A stretch of 64,000 bases of DNA from Gnetum montanum (GCA_015680685.1 MNCI01025002.1:585499-649498); one strand, 5' to 3'. Shown: positions 34,718 through 47,344, counted from the stretch's first letter. The notes: generated from the sequence alone by a model not told the origin. Made by a program: numbers and translations.

Positions 34718-37231
34718 TCAACCCAAGAGACGAATCTCTCGAGGTGGGACGGTGTTGGCCAAAGGGTTGCTCTTTTTCTTTCCAAGAGAAGGCGGTTGCG
34801 TTTCCGCACCTTTATCCTGCCCCTGAGGTGCAGGTGAAGGCACAGAAACCAGGGGCCTAGGCTTAGGGAAGCCGAGCGTAGAGTGGTCTTTCGTTGCGTT
34901 AACTAATGTGTCATCTCCCTTTTGTTTGGAAGGTGAGGGTTGACGCTTTTGGTTGGAGGTCTGCCCCTGCATGAGAGGAGCAGCCTGTGGTTTCGACGTC
35001 CTGATAATGAAGGGTGCCTTGGGCGTGGGCGCGTACGAGGCCGCGGCTTGGCTATTGCTGCATGACTGAGAGTGTATCCGAGAAGGTGCCCGTATAATGA
35101 AGGGCGGCCTCGAGACCCCACCGACTGCTAGTGAAGTGGTTGGCCCCCTTTGTGAGTTGGCAGGGACACACAAAACAAAAGGTTGTTTTGGCGGTTCCCT
35201 TTTCTCACTGTCCGTACTCACCATAGTGATTGTATAAGGATCGTCGTTTGCGTTCAACGGGTTCTTATACACGTGCAATGTCTAGTTTTCTGGATGCATC
35301 GGTTTGCTACTGTCTAACTTGAGTGAACCGTCGTCCAGCATACGTTGAATGTCATCTTTCAACGCCCAACAGTAATCTGTATCGTGACCACACAGCTGGT
35401 GGTAGTCACAGAAATGGTCCAGCCTAAAAGATCTTAGAACTGGTGGTTCGTTAGGTAAGGCTAGAGAAGGGTTCTTCAGCAGTTCACAATGACGTCTGTG
35501 ACGCTTCAAAGCCTCCTCGGACACCTTCTTAGGTTGAATGTGCCCTGCCCCTAACAGTTTTTTCAGTAGTTCAAAATGCTTTACAAGTAATGCCGTGTAC
35601 TTTGAGCGATCCTTACGCTCAAAGTTTGGCTTAGGCTGGGGGGCCCTTCAGGGGTAGTTATGTTTTGGCTGGTGCCGGCACCAGCCGTGGTTTCAGGAGG
35701 CGCCGTGGGTGCCTTTTTGTTCTTCGTCTTTGTACTCTCAGTCATTGCAGCTACTGTCGTTGTCGCTGCTTTGCCTTTGTCTTCGCTCTTGTTATGTGCA
35801 TTCCTATAGGCGACATACGCTGGGTCTTTGCTAGCCTCCGCAGCATCTTGGATGCTTCTAACTTGAGCGAAGGCCTGATGTAAAGAATTGGGGGAAAGGT
35901 AGTACAGCTTTGACTTAATGAATTCATTGACTGCTCCCTTGAATACCAGCATATGTGAGTCCGCGATCGGCTCGCGGATCTCATTCAAGGTAGCATTCCA
36001 GCGTTGTATAAACTTTTGGACGGGCTCGAACGGGTCTTGTTTCACCCCCATGAGCTGATCCAATGTGACTTTCGGTTTCAAGTTGTATTTGAAGCAGGTC
36101 ACAAATTGGGTCAGCAGCTCTTCCAAGGTTGAGATGGAAGAGCGTGGGAGGGCTCGGTACCAATCCAAAGCTTTCCCTATTAGGAACATTGCAAAGACTC
36201 GGATAATGGTGTGCAGCCACTGTTGCAATAACAAGGACTCAGATATGAACGTGACCAAGTGAGCATTAGGATCTCCCTCCCCATTGTACTTGGTAAAATG
36301 AGGTAGAGACATCCCTGGCGGTAACGACAGCATAGGGACCGCTGGGATAATTGGATCATCCTGGTAAAAGTCCATGATCTGAATAGTATCGGAACCAGTG
36401 GCTTTGAGGCATCGAACCTCCTCGGTGAGAGTCTGTATAAGCTGGAAGACTTGGTCCAGACCCGTTGACGGAGGTGTCTGTGCAGAAGGCACAGGAGGTT
36501 GGACCAGGAGGGCGGCACGAGGGAACGGAAATGACAGGATAGGTTGACTGGCTGCTTGTGGGGCGGGGATCCCTGCAGGCGGAGGGGCCTGTGAAGACCA
36601 ACACCCACTGGTTTGCGAAGAAGGGTTAGCCGCCGCCTGCTGCGTAATATAGGGATAGGTATACTGCGAGATCCCCTGTGGAACGTGCGTTACAGGTGCT
36701 ACCAGGGGTTGCACGCCATAGACCACAAACTGGGTATGTTGCACCGCCGGGTTAGCCCACTGACCTGCGGCAGGCTGTTGGATGTATGTTTGTGGCTGAA
36801 CAANNNNNNNNNNNNNNNNNNNNNNNNNNNNNNNNNNNNNNNNNNNNNNNNNNNNNNNNNNNNNNNNNNNNNTTGGCCATGACCAACTGTGTGATGAGCT
36901 CATGTTGGTGTTCGGTCAAGGGAATGATGTTGTAAGCTGTTGGCTTGAAATCATGGCCCCCTCGGTGGACCACCTCAAAATTTTGTTTCGCTTCGAGTTC
37001 GGCTCGGCTGAGAGCCAGCTTCGCCTAGATCTTAACACATATGAAATTGTATTCTTCAGGGGTTATAATCGTGAAGATGGGCTCTTTTCCCTGAAGCCTC
37101 AATAAACGACGCAATGGCCCCTGAGATCCTGTCGCGCCAGGAGCTGGTCTTGTGACCGCAATAGGGTTCATAGATGCGGCACCCAAATCAGCAGGGACCA
37201 TGGCGGTTGTGGTTGTGTAAAAGGAATCCAT
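34718..37231 (-). pseudogene. gag of OG2
   Basis: Starts at ATG 37231 (MDSFYTTTTAMV) and matches OG1 gag throughout. The core HFTKYNGEGDPNAHLVTF lies at about 36240-36300, and the Cys/His motif CDYHQLCGHDTDYC near 35380-35420. A TAG stands near 37025 where OG1 has CAG. Frameshifts occur near 35580. A run of 69 N interrupts the Pro/Gln-rich segment. The 3' end is Pro/Ser-rich. Confidence 0.8.
36804..36872. other. Assembly gap (69 N) inside OG2 gag
   Basis: In OG1 the two flanking sequences are about 420 bases apart (16810-17230), so if OG2 has the same segment about 350 bases are missing beyond the N run. A single N also occurs at 55485. Confidence 0.9.
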
Positions 37232-37452
37232 TGATTAATGAGATTGACAGTGACTAGTAATCGAATCTAAAAAATGGTTGGCAATAAGATCACAAATAGG
37301 CTTTCTACCCTGTAGGATTTCAAAGAAATCGTCCTTACGACCGATCTATACCACGCGATTGGCCGTAGACTTCCCTAGAGGTATTACGTCTACGATTTAG
37401 GGTATGGATCACTACTAGGGTTACCCGAAATGTTCGGATCGGAGCCTGAGAG

Positions 37453-37469
37453 CCCTCCTTCTAGCTCCA
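37453..37469 (-). other. Primer-binding site of OG2
   Basis: The minus strand reads TGGAGCTAGAAGGAGGG, six bases inside the LTR. It is the same as in OG1 apart from one base. Confidence 0.65.
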
Positions 37470-37475
37470 GAAAAC

Positions 37476-38934
37476 TGTAACGACGGAAAACGTCGGCAAT
37501 TGGAAAATACCGAACAAATTCCGTGTACACAGTTCTAACCACGAATTCGTGCGAGGGCTATGCTGGAAAAACGAATCCACGGTGCCCTGAATGGTCTTGT
37601 CAATCTGACAGGGACTTACTAATCAGTAAACCGATGAATATCTTGTGAAAACGATCTGATTCGAGGAATCGCAAAAACGAGGAGAAAACGATGTAGGATG
37701 AATTGCAATGATGATAACGCTAAACACGATAAGAGGAGGCTGACATAAAAGAAACACGTAGTTTTAAAATCTACGCTTTGCCTTGAAAGATGTATATTTT
37801 ATATATTTCGTTACACTGGGGAGACCCCGATTACTGGATGTGAAGCAAGCATAAAACAACAAGAAAACTGTCCAAACAGAAGTCCGATCTACCTCGTGGG
37901 CTAAAGCCAGGATGCAAGGAAGGTCAAGCTCTGACGTCTACCGATCAAATGTTTCTGACCAATAGAGTCTTTCCTAGCAGAACGATTACTCCTGTCGCCG
38001 GTGCTCAAAGCGAACTGTGCTCTGTTTCTGCTGTAAGGTGATGCCGTCGACAATTATCAAAGCGCTGCTCTCTGTATCTCTGCTCAAAAGTGATAAGTGC
38101 TCTAGTGCTTAGAAAAATGTCTTTGCTTCTCTGATTTGCCAACCTCTGTATCTTTGTTAACTGGGGTATTTATAGGCTGCGATGCTCCGTGGAAAAGGTG
38201 CAACCCTGATGACGTGTGTCCCAAGTGTTTCGGGCACTGTTGGTTTGACCATTTTTGTGTCAAACCTCATGACTACGCACAATACGCTCATTCACGTCTT
38301 GTGCGTGTGAAGAAGAGGTGCACGTCGGGCATGTCTCAAAAGTCTTTGGGTTATATTACACTCATTCACTCTGCGTTGCGTGCACAAGCGTAACGTAACA
38401 TGGAAACAATGGATTCAAGCTGTTTTACGCTTTCTTACGCAGCCGCGCGTAGTGAAGCGTAAACAATGTCTAGTTTGGCGACGCAATACGCTGCGATACG
38501 CTACGTTGCGTGATGAGCGTATGATGAGCAATCGCACTTTCTTGGACTTTGCCTTTGATTGCTTTGGAGCTCATTACGCTGCCGCACGTAGCAGAGCGAA
38601 AACCTGGCCTTGAACAAAAGATTTAGCAAAATGCACAAGAAGTCGCATATCACGCTGCTTAAGCTTCTCCCTATGCCGAAGCAACTATCCTTCTGATGCC
38701 GGACTATGTTTAAGCAAAATCACGCTAAGCGCCATTACGCTACATTGCGTGATATAGCGTAAAACAGAAAAAGCATAGAAAGATTAGGAATCTGCACAAG
38801 AAGTCATGGACTCGATGCTATGCGCCTCTTGGTGTTGCTCTATCTTAGTCTCCCTTTTGGAATTCTGACATGCGCCCTTGCTTGAATTGCGAATATTTGC
38901 CTGAGGCCGACTCGCAATTTTTCATGGTTTTTCA
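37476..38934 (-). repeat. 5' LTR of OG2 (1459 bp)
   Basis: A direct copy of 23031-24489. Minus-strand TATAAATA lies at 38167-38174. The hairpin near 38274-38307 is weakened by transitions. The right end TTCA is the minus-strand start TGAAA. Confidence 0.92.
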
Positions 38935-38969
38935 ACTGAAACAACACAAGTACGCAAGGAATGGCCTAT

Positions 38970-39088
38970 CGGTTCAAAGGCATAGGGTTCCTCACTTCGA
39001 CCACCGCCTGCGAAGCGCGCTGCAGGTTCTCTTGCACCTCGTCGATTTTTGTTAATTTTGCGTTCTTCCGTTTCACTTTTGGTGCCAT
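38970..39088 (-). pseudogene. Exon 1 of the OG1 antisense gene
   Basis: ATG at 39088; 119 nt, exactly the length of OG2 exon 1, and encoding a near-identical basic peptide (MAPKVKRKNAK...). The donor reads AT where OG2 has GT, so it is damaged. The rest of intron 1 is split by OG2 and resumes at 23030. Confidence 0.75.
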
Positions 39089-39238
39089 TGTCACAGCCTC
39101 AAAACTTTCACAGTCTCACACTTCCACGTCTTTGTAAACTATGCGCTCTAAACTTCTACTCCTCTTCCTCTCGCTTTGTAAGAGTTAGAAATTCGAATTC
39201 GCGACAGCCAACAGCCCGTTCTTACTGAAAACTGCTTA

Positions 39239-39244
39239 CTTATA
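39239..39244 (-). promoter_or_regulatory. TATA box of the OG1 antisense gene
   Basis: Minus-strand TATAAG 156 bases upstream of the ATG, at the same spacing as in OG2. Confidence 0.55.
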
Positions 39245-39555
39245 GGTAAGATTTAACCGACTTGATACCCGATTTCAGTAAGACTTACCCAAATGCTGGT
39301 GTCAGTATGAGCTGGAACCCGAGGATCAAGGCATTAATTGCACCAGATATCGCACGCATTACGGTCTGAAACAACCCTAAACTACTGTAGCTTATCTCCT
39401 CGTAATCAGGTCTCATTAATTACAGGTTGTTCGCAAACTTTAAAATTCAGTTACCTTTACGCAGCAATGTCACATCACTTCCTGTACACTAAACTAAACA
39501 TATTCGTTCAAAACTTATAGCTTCAAGCTTAGTATCTGTCTAATTACTTTCGCAT
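39245..39555. other. Spacer between antisense promoter and pol (OG1)
   Basis: No coding frame. It corresponds to 28716-28953 of OG2. A pyrimidine-rich TTTTGCAG just after 39560, inside the open frame, could act as a splice acceptor for a gag-pro to pol intron, but this is not shown. Confidence 0.4.
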
Positions 39556-42500
39556 TTGGCGCTTTTGCAGGATAATTCACAGATGGACGACATCTTGTTT
39601 GCACCGCTAACTTTAGCAAGCTCACACAGTAAAATCAATAAACAACTTGATCCCACACTAATAGAAACTAACCTAGCCCTTCATGACGCAATCATAGCTA
39701 CATCAGAAACGTCTACAGACTGGCCAGAACAATCGATGCGCACGCTAGATCTGGAAGCCGGAGATGTAACCGAAGATCCATTCAATGAGATTTCTGTGGT
39801 TACGCATAGGGGCGAGACTAAGACTCTCAAGATTAGTTCTCTATTAGACCAAAAGACACATGATGACATAAAGCAGGTCCTCCAAAGTAACATAATAGTG
39901 TTTGCATGGTCATATGAGCATATGCCAGGACTAGACCCAAGATTAATTCAACATAACATAATTCTAGATCCTCATATCAAAGCCGTTAGACAAAAAGCAC
40001 GAAAGATCAAGCCAGAAGTCGCGCTACCAGTACGTGATGAAATCACTAAGCTGTACCAGGTAGGTTTCATTTGCACAGTTGATTACTCGAACTGGATATC
40101 CAATATTGTAGTAGTTCCCAAAAAGACTGGAGGAATACGCATTTGTATTGACTTCCGGGACTTGAACAAAGCTACAATTAAGGATAACTTCCCATTGCCA
40201 AGTATCGACTAATTGGTGGATACAACCGCTGGGCATGCGCTTTTGTCCTTCATGGATGGCTTCTCAGGCTACAATCAAATACACATTAACCCAGAACATC
40301 AGCTAACAACGACATTTATGACACCCTGGGGAACCTTTTGCTACACCATGATGCATTTTGGCTTAAAAAATGCCAGAGCAACATATCAACAAGCTATGAC
40401 GTACATCTTTAGTGATTACCTCTTAGGAAGGCTGAATGATTATGTCGACGATATAGCTGTTAAGTCTTTAAAGTCTGAAGATCATTCAAAGGACTTGGAG
40501 TTAGTCCTCCAAAGATGCTCCAAATATGACCTCCGACTTAACCCAAAAAAGTGTGTGTTCGGAGTCAAAATCGGACGCATGCTGGGTTTTGTGGTATCGG
40601 AAGCTGGCATACGCGTAGACCCTGACAAAGTCAAAGCCATTGTTGAATTGGCACCCCCTACAAGTCTTAAGCAATTACGCGGACTACAGGGAAGGTTATA
40701 GTTTATCAGGCGGTTCATCTCGAGATTAACCGACAAGCTACACCCTATGCAACATTTGCTTAAGAAGGGGGTTAATTTCAAATGGACGGACGACTGTCAG
40801 CGTGCGTTTGACAACTTGAAGCAAGAGCTTCAACGCTTGCCAACATTTTTCCCGCCGCAAAGGGATCAACCATTCTATATCTATTTCGCAACTTCAGACG
40901 TAGCCTTAGCAGCGTTACTTTGTCGAAGGAGGGATGATGGGTCGGAAATACCCATCTACTACTTGAGTCACGCTCTATGTGCGTATGAGACGAGGTATAA
41001 TGAAGTAGAGCGTAACTGCTTAGCGTTAGTATTTACGCTCAAAAAGTGCAGACATTATCGTTTCCGTAGCCAAGTTAACATCATCTGTAAAAATAACATC
41101 CTTAGGGCCATTACACATAACTTGTACGAAAGTAGCAAAATAGCTCGTTGGAAGGCTATCACAGCAGAATTCGATCTACATTATGTTGGCCAATCTTCTA
41201 CGAAGGGTCAAACGGTAGCCGACCAATTAGTAACATCTCCTATTGAGAGTCAGGCAACCATAGAGCCTGAATTTCCAGACGAATATGTACATAGTGTAAG
41301 CCCTATCTTAACAGGCCCCGAAGCGACGTTGTATTTCGACGGAGCTTCAACCGCTAGAGGTGGCAGTGCCGCCACCGTTATTACGCTATCACCTGAGGAT
41401 GTGCGTCTTCACGCTTATCACTTGACCTTCCCTTGTACGAACAATGTGGCAGAGTACGAGGGGCTCCTCAGGGGATTACTAGCTGCAAGCAAACTCGATG
41501 TTCGACACTTGGCAGTTAGGGGAGATTTGATGCTCGTTATCAATCAAATCACAGGAGTCTATGCCTGCAAAGCTACACATTTGCAGCCCTACTGCGATAT
41601 GGCTAAAGATCTTCTGAAGCAATTCGCGACCATCGATGCTCAACACGTGCCACAAAATAATAACACATTGGCCGATGCACTGGCTACTCTGGCCTTAAAC
41701 GTGCCTTCACATCTACTCGACACTTGTCCTGCTTTAATAACAGATTGTATAGGTCCTATCATTCAGGCGGCGCAAATATCTTCTCTTCTCGAAGAAAGCC
41801 CGCCAAAATGGTATGACAACATTAAAACTTACCTCTTACAAGGCGAGCTACCGCACGAATTGACACGCGCGTAGAAAGATGCAATCCGCAAGCGAGCTAG
41901 GCAGTACGTAATCATAGGAGGCAGTACTCTCTGTAGACACTCTTTTGATGGTGTGCTACTTACCTGCGTCAATAAAGACCAAGCATAATGTATCGTTGGC
42001 GAGGTTCACAAGGGATTATGCGGAGGACACGTAGCACCATGAGCTATGGCTTCAAAAATTCACCGCTTAGGGTACTACTGGCCACGCATGGAAAAAGATT
42101 GCCTGACAAAGGTTAAAACTTGTGACACGTGTCAGCGTCACGCAAATCTTATACACGTGTCACCTACAGAGTTACATACGACTCAGATAACATGGCCCTT
42201 TCAACGATGGGGACTAGACATTATAGGTCCCATCACACCGAAATCTTCCGCAGGTCATAGCTTCATAATCACCGCCACTGAGTACTTCACGAAGTGGGTA
42301 GAAGCTATTCCTTTAAGGAAGATCACATCTCAACAGATTTTCCATTTCATCTTAGACAACATTGTAACCAGATTTGGTCTCCCGATGACTATCATGACCG
42401 ACAATGAACCACAGTTTAGTAGTACGGAAACCAAATCCTTCTGTGATAGCCTTGGCATTAAACAATCTTTTTCCTCGCCCTACTACCCACAAGCGAATGG

Positions 42501-43050
42501 TCAAGCCGAAGCAACAAACAAAGTCATCATCAATCTACTCAAGAAAATGCTCGACAGCAACAAGAGACGGTGGCACGAAAAAATCCTCTATGTGCTATGG
42601 GTGTATCATACTACATGTAGGACGGCTACAGACAGTACACCCTATAGCCTAGTCTACGGATCTGAAGCAGTGCTGCCTCTCGAGTTGCAAATTCCTTCTC
42701 TGAGAATGGTCCTCTCCACAATTATAAATGAGGCTCAACACACCGAGTCCCGGATTATGGATTTGGACTCAGTAGAAGAGAAGCGAATACAGATGCTTAA
42801 TACAATCGAAAAGTATCAAGACAAGCAGAGGCAAAAGCATCGTCACAATCTTTAGCAGTGTCTAATCAAGAAAGGAGATTTAGTTCTCAAGGCTGTTCGC
42901 AAACCAGTAGGCAAGTTCTCTGCAAACTGGGAGGGCCCTTTCTTGGTGACTGATGCGTATAGCAGTGGAGCATTCAAGTTAGCAGATGTCGACGGCAACG
43001 AGTTACCAAACCCTATCAATCATATATATCTGAAGCGGTACTACATATAG
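39556..43050 (+). pseudogene. pol of OG1: RT, two RNase H domains, integrase
   Basis: The frame opens near 39556 (no clear ATG; first Met at 39583). Domains in order are the linker with VFAWSYEHMPGLDP (39900); RT with SNIVVVPKKTGGIRICIDFRDLN and YVDD at 40441-40452; gypsy RNase H (40860-41230); archaeal-type RNase H (41325-41700); integrase HHCC (42050-42140); DDE core with GLDIIGP, TDNEPQF (usually TDNGPQF) and NGQAEATNK; and C-terminal KFSANWEGPFLV to LKRYYI, stop 43048-43050. In-frame stops are at 40210, 40699, 41872, near 41985 and 42040, and at 42853. Where OG2 can be compared, each fits CAA/CAG/CGA changed by one C to T. Domain order and paired RNase H mark the Tat/Ogre branch. Confidence 0.88.
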
Positions 43051-43076
43051 TTGCATCTCCAGTGTGAATATCAGGT

Positions 43077-43560
43077 ATGATCGCCATCGTCTGCTATGAC
43101 GCTAAACTGGCACTCCCCTCACGCGTCCGCCATGACGCTAAACTAGTACTGACCGTCCACCACGACGCAAAACTGGCAAGTTGTGACCGTCCGCTACGAC
43201 GTAAAACTGGCAATGTTGTACAGGTCCGCCAAGACGAAAAATTGGCATCTTTTGCACGCGTCCGCCACGACACTAAACTGGCACCGGCTATCCGTCATGA
43301 CATAAAACTGACAAAGGTAAGTAACCGTCTGCTGAGACGTAAAACCAACACAGACTTGTCCCTGGGTCATGACATAAAACTAACATCCACAGCACAGTCT
43401 ACTAAGACCATAAATCAACCCCGCCACCATCTGCTATGACGTAAAACTAGCATTTCTCGATCCTCCCAGACTTTAAACTGGGACCATGGTCTGCTGAGAC
43501 TTAAAATCAGCAATGATAGTCTCCCAAGATTTAAAACTGGGGCTCACAACCTTCTGTCAT
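43077..43560 (+). repeat. Tandem motif array after pol in OG1
   Basis: About fourteen imperfect copies of a motif seen here as GTCCGCYAYGACGYWAAACT followed by GGCA. It is the same family as 25600-26090 read on the sense strand. Copies near the pol end keep the core best; those towards the 3' end drift to CTCCCAAGATTTAAAACTGG forms. Confidence 0.8.
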
Positions 43561-43604
43561 GTAGCTCAAGCGAGCATGATTATCTCTGTGCAGCTGCAAG
43601 ACAC

Positions 43605-44084
43605 ATGGGATGGGACGCTGGAACCATTCCAGCGTCACTACCCCACTAGCATCCTACTGATTCCTCGGATATGCTGAAGGGCATACTACTGACCCCTCGG
43701 AGATACCGTCACTGCACCTGTTTCAGTGGTGGTGCCTCTGAGAGGTTCATTTCACCGTTCGGAGCCCCAAAGGCATTCTCATCAACTACGGCTTTGGGGA
43801 TCTCTGCTCATCATCGCTATCAGGCTCTGGCTTCACAGATTCATCTGGCCGGTTCTTTGCATAACCAGTCAGATGCGCTGAGTCTGATGTTCTTTGGCGA
43901 CGATATGTTGGGCCGTGCGTTAAGAGTGAAAACTCGAGCCTCGTGCTACAGTTCCTCCTTCATGGCCCGACCAATTTATCTTGCCTCTAACAGCACTTGT
44001 TTCAACAACCTCGCCTACAATTCACACGGACAATGGTATCCTCTGTTTTCTTCTTTGGTTGCAAGTTACTTGCTTCGAGGTTGA
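43605..44084 (+). pseudogene. Downstream sense ORF of OG1, one stop
   Basis: Starts ATG 43605 (MGWDAG), with TAG at 43647-43649 where OG2 has TGG, and otherwise open for about 160 codons. It is homologous to OG2 25045-25548 with no indel in the core. Function unknown. Confidence 0.35.
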
Positions 44085-44700
44085 TGTTCAAAGATGCATT
44101 CATCTGAGCGGTGAAGTACAAACAGCATTTTGAAATAGTTGCTCAGGTTAGCTTGTCCACTTAGAAGTGCATCCCTGTTCCCCTTATAATCCTACCCTCA
44201 GCTCTTACTATACTTCATCTCTATCATCTACTTCCCGTTTGCAAAATCTACGCACGCAGCACTTGTTTTCCGCATTCGCATTATAACCAATTCCATAAAC
44301 CGACATAACGCAATTCACCTAACAAACACACACAAAAAAATGGGGGTGGCAGAATGGGTGAAACACATCCACCCAGGCCGTGCAGACGCAACACAATTCG
44401 TCTATGCAACTCCTTCATCTACAAAATGACAGCATAACTCAATGCTAATGCACCTGTAGGAGAAAGCCTAATTGCTTATGCGTGAAGAAGACGTCCTTAC
44501 TCATTTGAGTCTTCCCTGAACCTATTTCCTCCTGTACCATCCTATCTCCTACTTCCTCCACCTTTGCTCTTCTATGTTGATAGGGCGACACTTGAGTAGC
44601 CATTGATGAACGTTGTTAGTGCTTTTACCTCTCTGGTGTTTCGTATTCTTTGTCGACATCTTTCGGGCAAGCCCTCTAACCATCAACAAAGAGGGGCCAT
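44085..44700 (+). other. 3' untranslated region and polypurine tract of OG1
   Basis: No coding frame. The last 17 bases (44684-44700) read CAACAAAGAGGGGCCAT, identical to OG2. Confidence 0.7.
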
Positions 44701-46244
44701 TGAAACACCGTGAAAACTGTGAGTCAGCCTCAGGCGAAGATTCGCGATTCAGAAAAAAGTACATGATAGAATTCCAGAAAGAAGAACAAGGCAGGGCAAG
44801 GCAAAGAGGCACGCAGCATCAAGACTTTGATTTCCTTTCGCAGATTTCTTATCTTACTATGTTTTCTGTCTTTATGCTATAGTACGCAATGTAGCGTAAT
44901 CATGCTCAGCGTAACATAGTCTAACATTAGAAGCCAGTTTACTTCAGCAGATTTGGCGAAGTCTAAGGCCTAAACAGCGTAATATGCAACCTCTCGTGTA
45001 TTCTGCTAAGTCTTTTGTCCAAGGGCAGATTTACGCTCTGTTACGCAAGGCAGCGTAACGAGCTTTGGAAATATCAAAAAAGGATCAAAAGGAAGCGCAA
45101 CAGGTCAAGTTACGCTCATTACGCAACGCAGCGTACGCAGCGTAATCCATCGCCAAGTTAACCATTGTTTACGCTTCACTACGCTTGGCAGCGTAAACCA
45201 GCGTAAAGCAGCTTGAGTCCCTTACTTGTGTGCTTTATTACGCCCTTGCACGGGACGCAATGCGTACAAGCGTAATGTAGCCCAAAATCAACTGAGACAT
45301 GCCCGATCCACATTTGTCATCCATATGCACAATACGCAGATGCGCGTATTGTGTGTAGTCACAAATTTCAATACGAGGATAGTCAAGTCAACGATCTTCT
45401 GAAGGGTTTGAAACACGTGTCATCACAGCCGTGCCTTCTCCACGTATTGTCAAACCTATAAATATCCCAGTTGGCGAAGAAAAAAAAACACGGAGAAGAC
45501 ACGGAGACAGAGAGAAAGAGCGGCATTTTCTGGCAATCATTTGGCAGCACTATCTTTCCACAGAGACAGGAGACATTTTTGCTTGAGCATTGGCAGCAGG
45601 AGCGATTACCTATTTGGCAAAGACACAACTTTCTCCATTGGTGATCGTCGGTAGTTTCGAGCAAAGACTACCTAAGGCAAAAGGAGCAGATCCGAGATCA
45701 AGAGATCATCTGGTGTGGTTTGTGAGTTTCTATTGGTCAGAAGTAGTTGATCAATAGACGTCAGAACTTGACCTTCCTTGCATCCCATCTCTGGCCTACG
45801 AGGTAGATCAGACTCCATTCTGTATTTCTGCTTAGACAGTTTTCCTTGTTATTTTGTGTCTGCTTCACATAAGGCAATCAGGGTCTCCCCAGTGTAACGT
45901 GATATACAAAATATTCATTTTTTTTGGGTCAAACCCATAGATCTTGAAATCACATGTTTCTCTCGTGTCTGATTCCTATTACCGTGTTAGCGTTATCATC
46001 GTTATAACTCATCTGCATTGTTTTTCTCTCATTTTTGCGACCCGTCGAATCAAATCGTTCCATGCAACATCCATAATCTCCATCGGTTTACTGATTTAAT
46101 AAGTCCCTATCTGATCAACAAGACCGTTCAGGGCACTACGGATTCGTTTTCTTTTCCAGCACAGCCCTCGCACGGATCCGTGGTTAAGACTATTTACACG
46201 GATTTTGTTTGGTATTCCAGCTGCCGACATTTTCCGTCGTTACA
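44701..46244 (+). repeat. 3' LTR of OG1 (1544 bp)
   Basis: Direct repeat of 14653-16192, with an intact TATAAATA at 45457-45464. It ends TTACA, followed by the GCCTT target duplication. The hairpin is partly decayed. Confidence 0.92.
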
Positions 46245-46249
46245 GCCTT

Positions 46250-47340
46250 GTGCACTTCATTCAAAGATAAGACCACCAGTTAGTTTTCATCTAGCACGTT
46301 GAGGTTAATCAACCTTTCTTTTTGTGCTAGGCTTAGGTCAAGATTTAGTTCATAGGCTATTGAGAGTGTACGGAGCTCAGATTAAATTAAGAGCATTGGA
46401 AGTTTTCCATACACTAGCTCATAGGGAGAGTAACTAATAGGGAGTTTCATGTTGAGCGGTAAACCCAAAGAGCATCATTGAGTTTTGTGCTCCGATCTCT
46501 CCTATATTTGCTTATGGTCCTTGTTAGGATCTTTGTAATCTCCTGGTTAGTTACTCTGCTTTCCAATTGACTTGGGGATGATAGGGTGTTGTTAATTTGT
46601 GTTAAACCCCAAAGTGTTGCATCAATTTTCTAAAAGTGGCACTTGTAAAATGAGTTCCATTATTAGAAATCAGCATGTGGCACCCCAAACCTATTTACAA
46701 CATTTTGCTATACAAATCTAGCAACAATGGATGATGTACAATTAGTTATGACTACTACTTCTACCCATTTGGTGCAATAGTCGACTACTACGATGATGTA
46801 TGCCTTTCCATTAGACATGGGCTTGATGGGATCCATGATTCAATGACCCATATGTCAAAGGGCTCCGGTGTTTGAATCCACTATTGAGGATCCTCCATTC
46901 GAGTGGTCATCCCACCATCTCTTTGATGGTTCTTACAAGATCAAATAAATTGGTGGGCATCTTTAAAGATTATAGGCCAATAGTATCCTGCCATCAAAAT
47001 TTTTATGGCTATGCACCTCCCTACATAGTGGCCTTTGCAAAGGCCTTCATGAGTATCCTAGAGAATGTGTAGTTGATTCGCATCAAGGACACACCAACAA
47101 ACCAGGCCATGAACGCACACCTTGTAAAGGTGTCCATTAATTTCCATGAAGTACTTTTCCCAATGAAGAAACTGTTATTTCTTCCTAAAGTCCAGATCTT
47201 ATGGCATCTCCTGAGCGAGAAGGTAAGTGAGGATGCCATCATACCATTTTGGTTCAGTGGGCACTTGATCATTTATTGCTCTATAAAGAGGAGTTCTTAT
47301 AGAAATTAATCAAGGAGTGGACTCTTCTCCTCTTTATTAT
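46250..47340 (-). pseudogene. Integrase remnant of element A
   Basis: Minus-strand pol sequence between the RNase H (47351) and the OG1 insertion point. It lies at the integrase position and continues into 14441-14652. Translated frames are short and broken, and no intact DDE triad is readable. The assignment rests on order. Confidence 0.55.
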
Positions 47341-47344
47341 CCCA

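Larger units (their letters stand above)
23031..38934 (-). mobile_element. Tat/Ogre-like LTR retrotransposon OG2, nested in OG1
   Basis: LTRs at 23031-24489 and 37476-38934 are both 1459 bp and highly similar. Flanks GCTGA (23026-23030) and ACTGA (38935-38939) fit a 5-bp target duplication with one change. Orientation is minus: primer site at 37453-37469, polypurine tract at 24490-24506. It landed in intron 1 of the OG1 antisense gene. It is a sister subfamily of OG1: same gene order, same motif array, LTR ends TGAAA and TTACA. The integrase core is deleted. Confidence 0.9.
14653..46244 (+). mobile_element. Tat/Ogre-like LTR retrotransposon OG1
   Basis: Terminal LTRs at 14653-16192 and 44701-46244 are direct repeats starting TGAAACACC and ending TTACA. 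Flanking GCCTT at 14648-14652 and 46245-46249 is a perfect 5-bp target duplication. A primer site follows the 5' LTR and a polypurine tract precedes the 3' LTR. Internal order is gag, protease, antisense gene, RT, RNase H, second RNase H, integrase, repeat array, 3' ORF. Two RNase H domains and FAWSYEHMPGLDP before the RT point to the Tat/Ogre branch. Without OG2 it is about 15.7 kb. Confidence 0.9.

Noticed and set aside
36613-36882. Frames spanning the N run
   Set aside because: Translation across unknown bases is meaningless. The real gag is on the minus strand.
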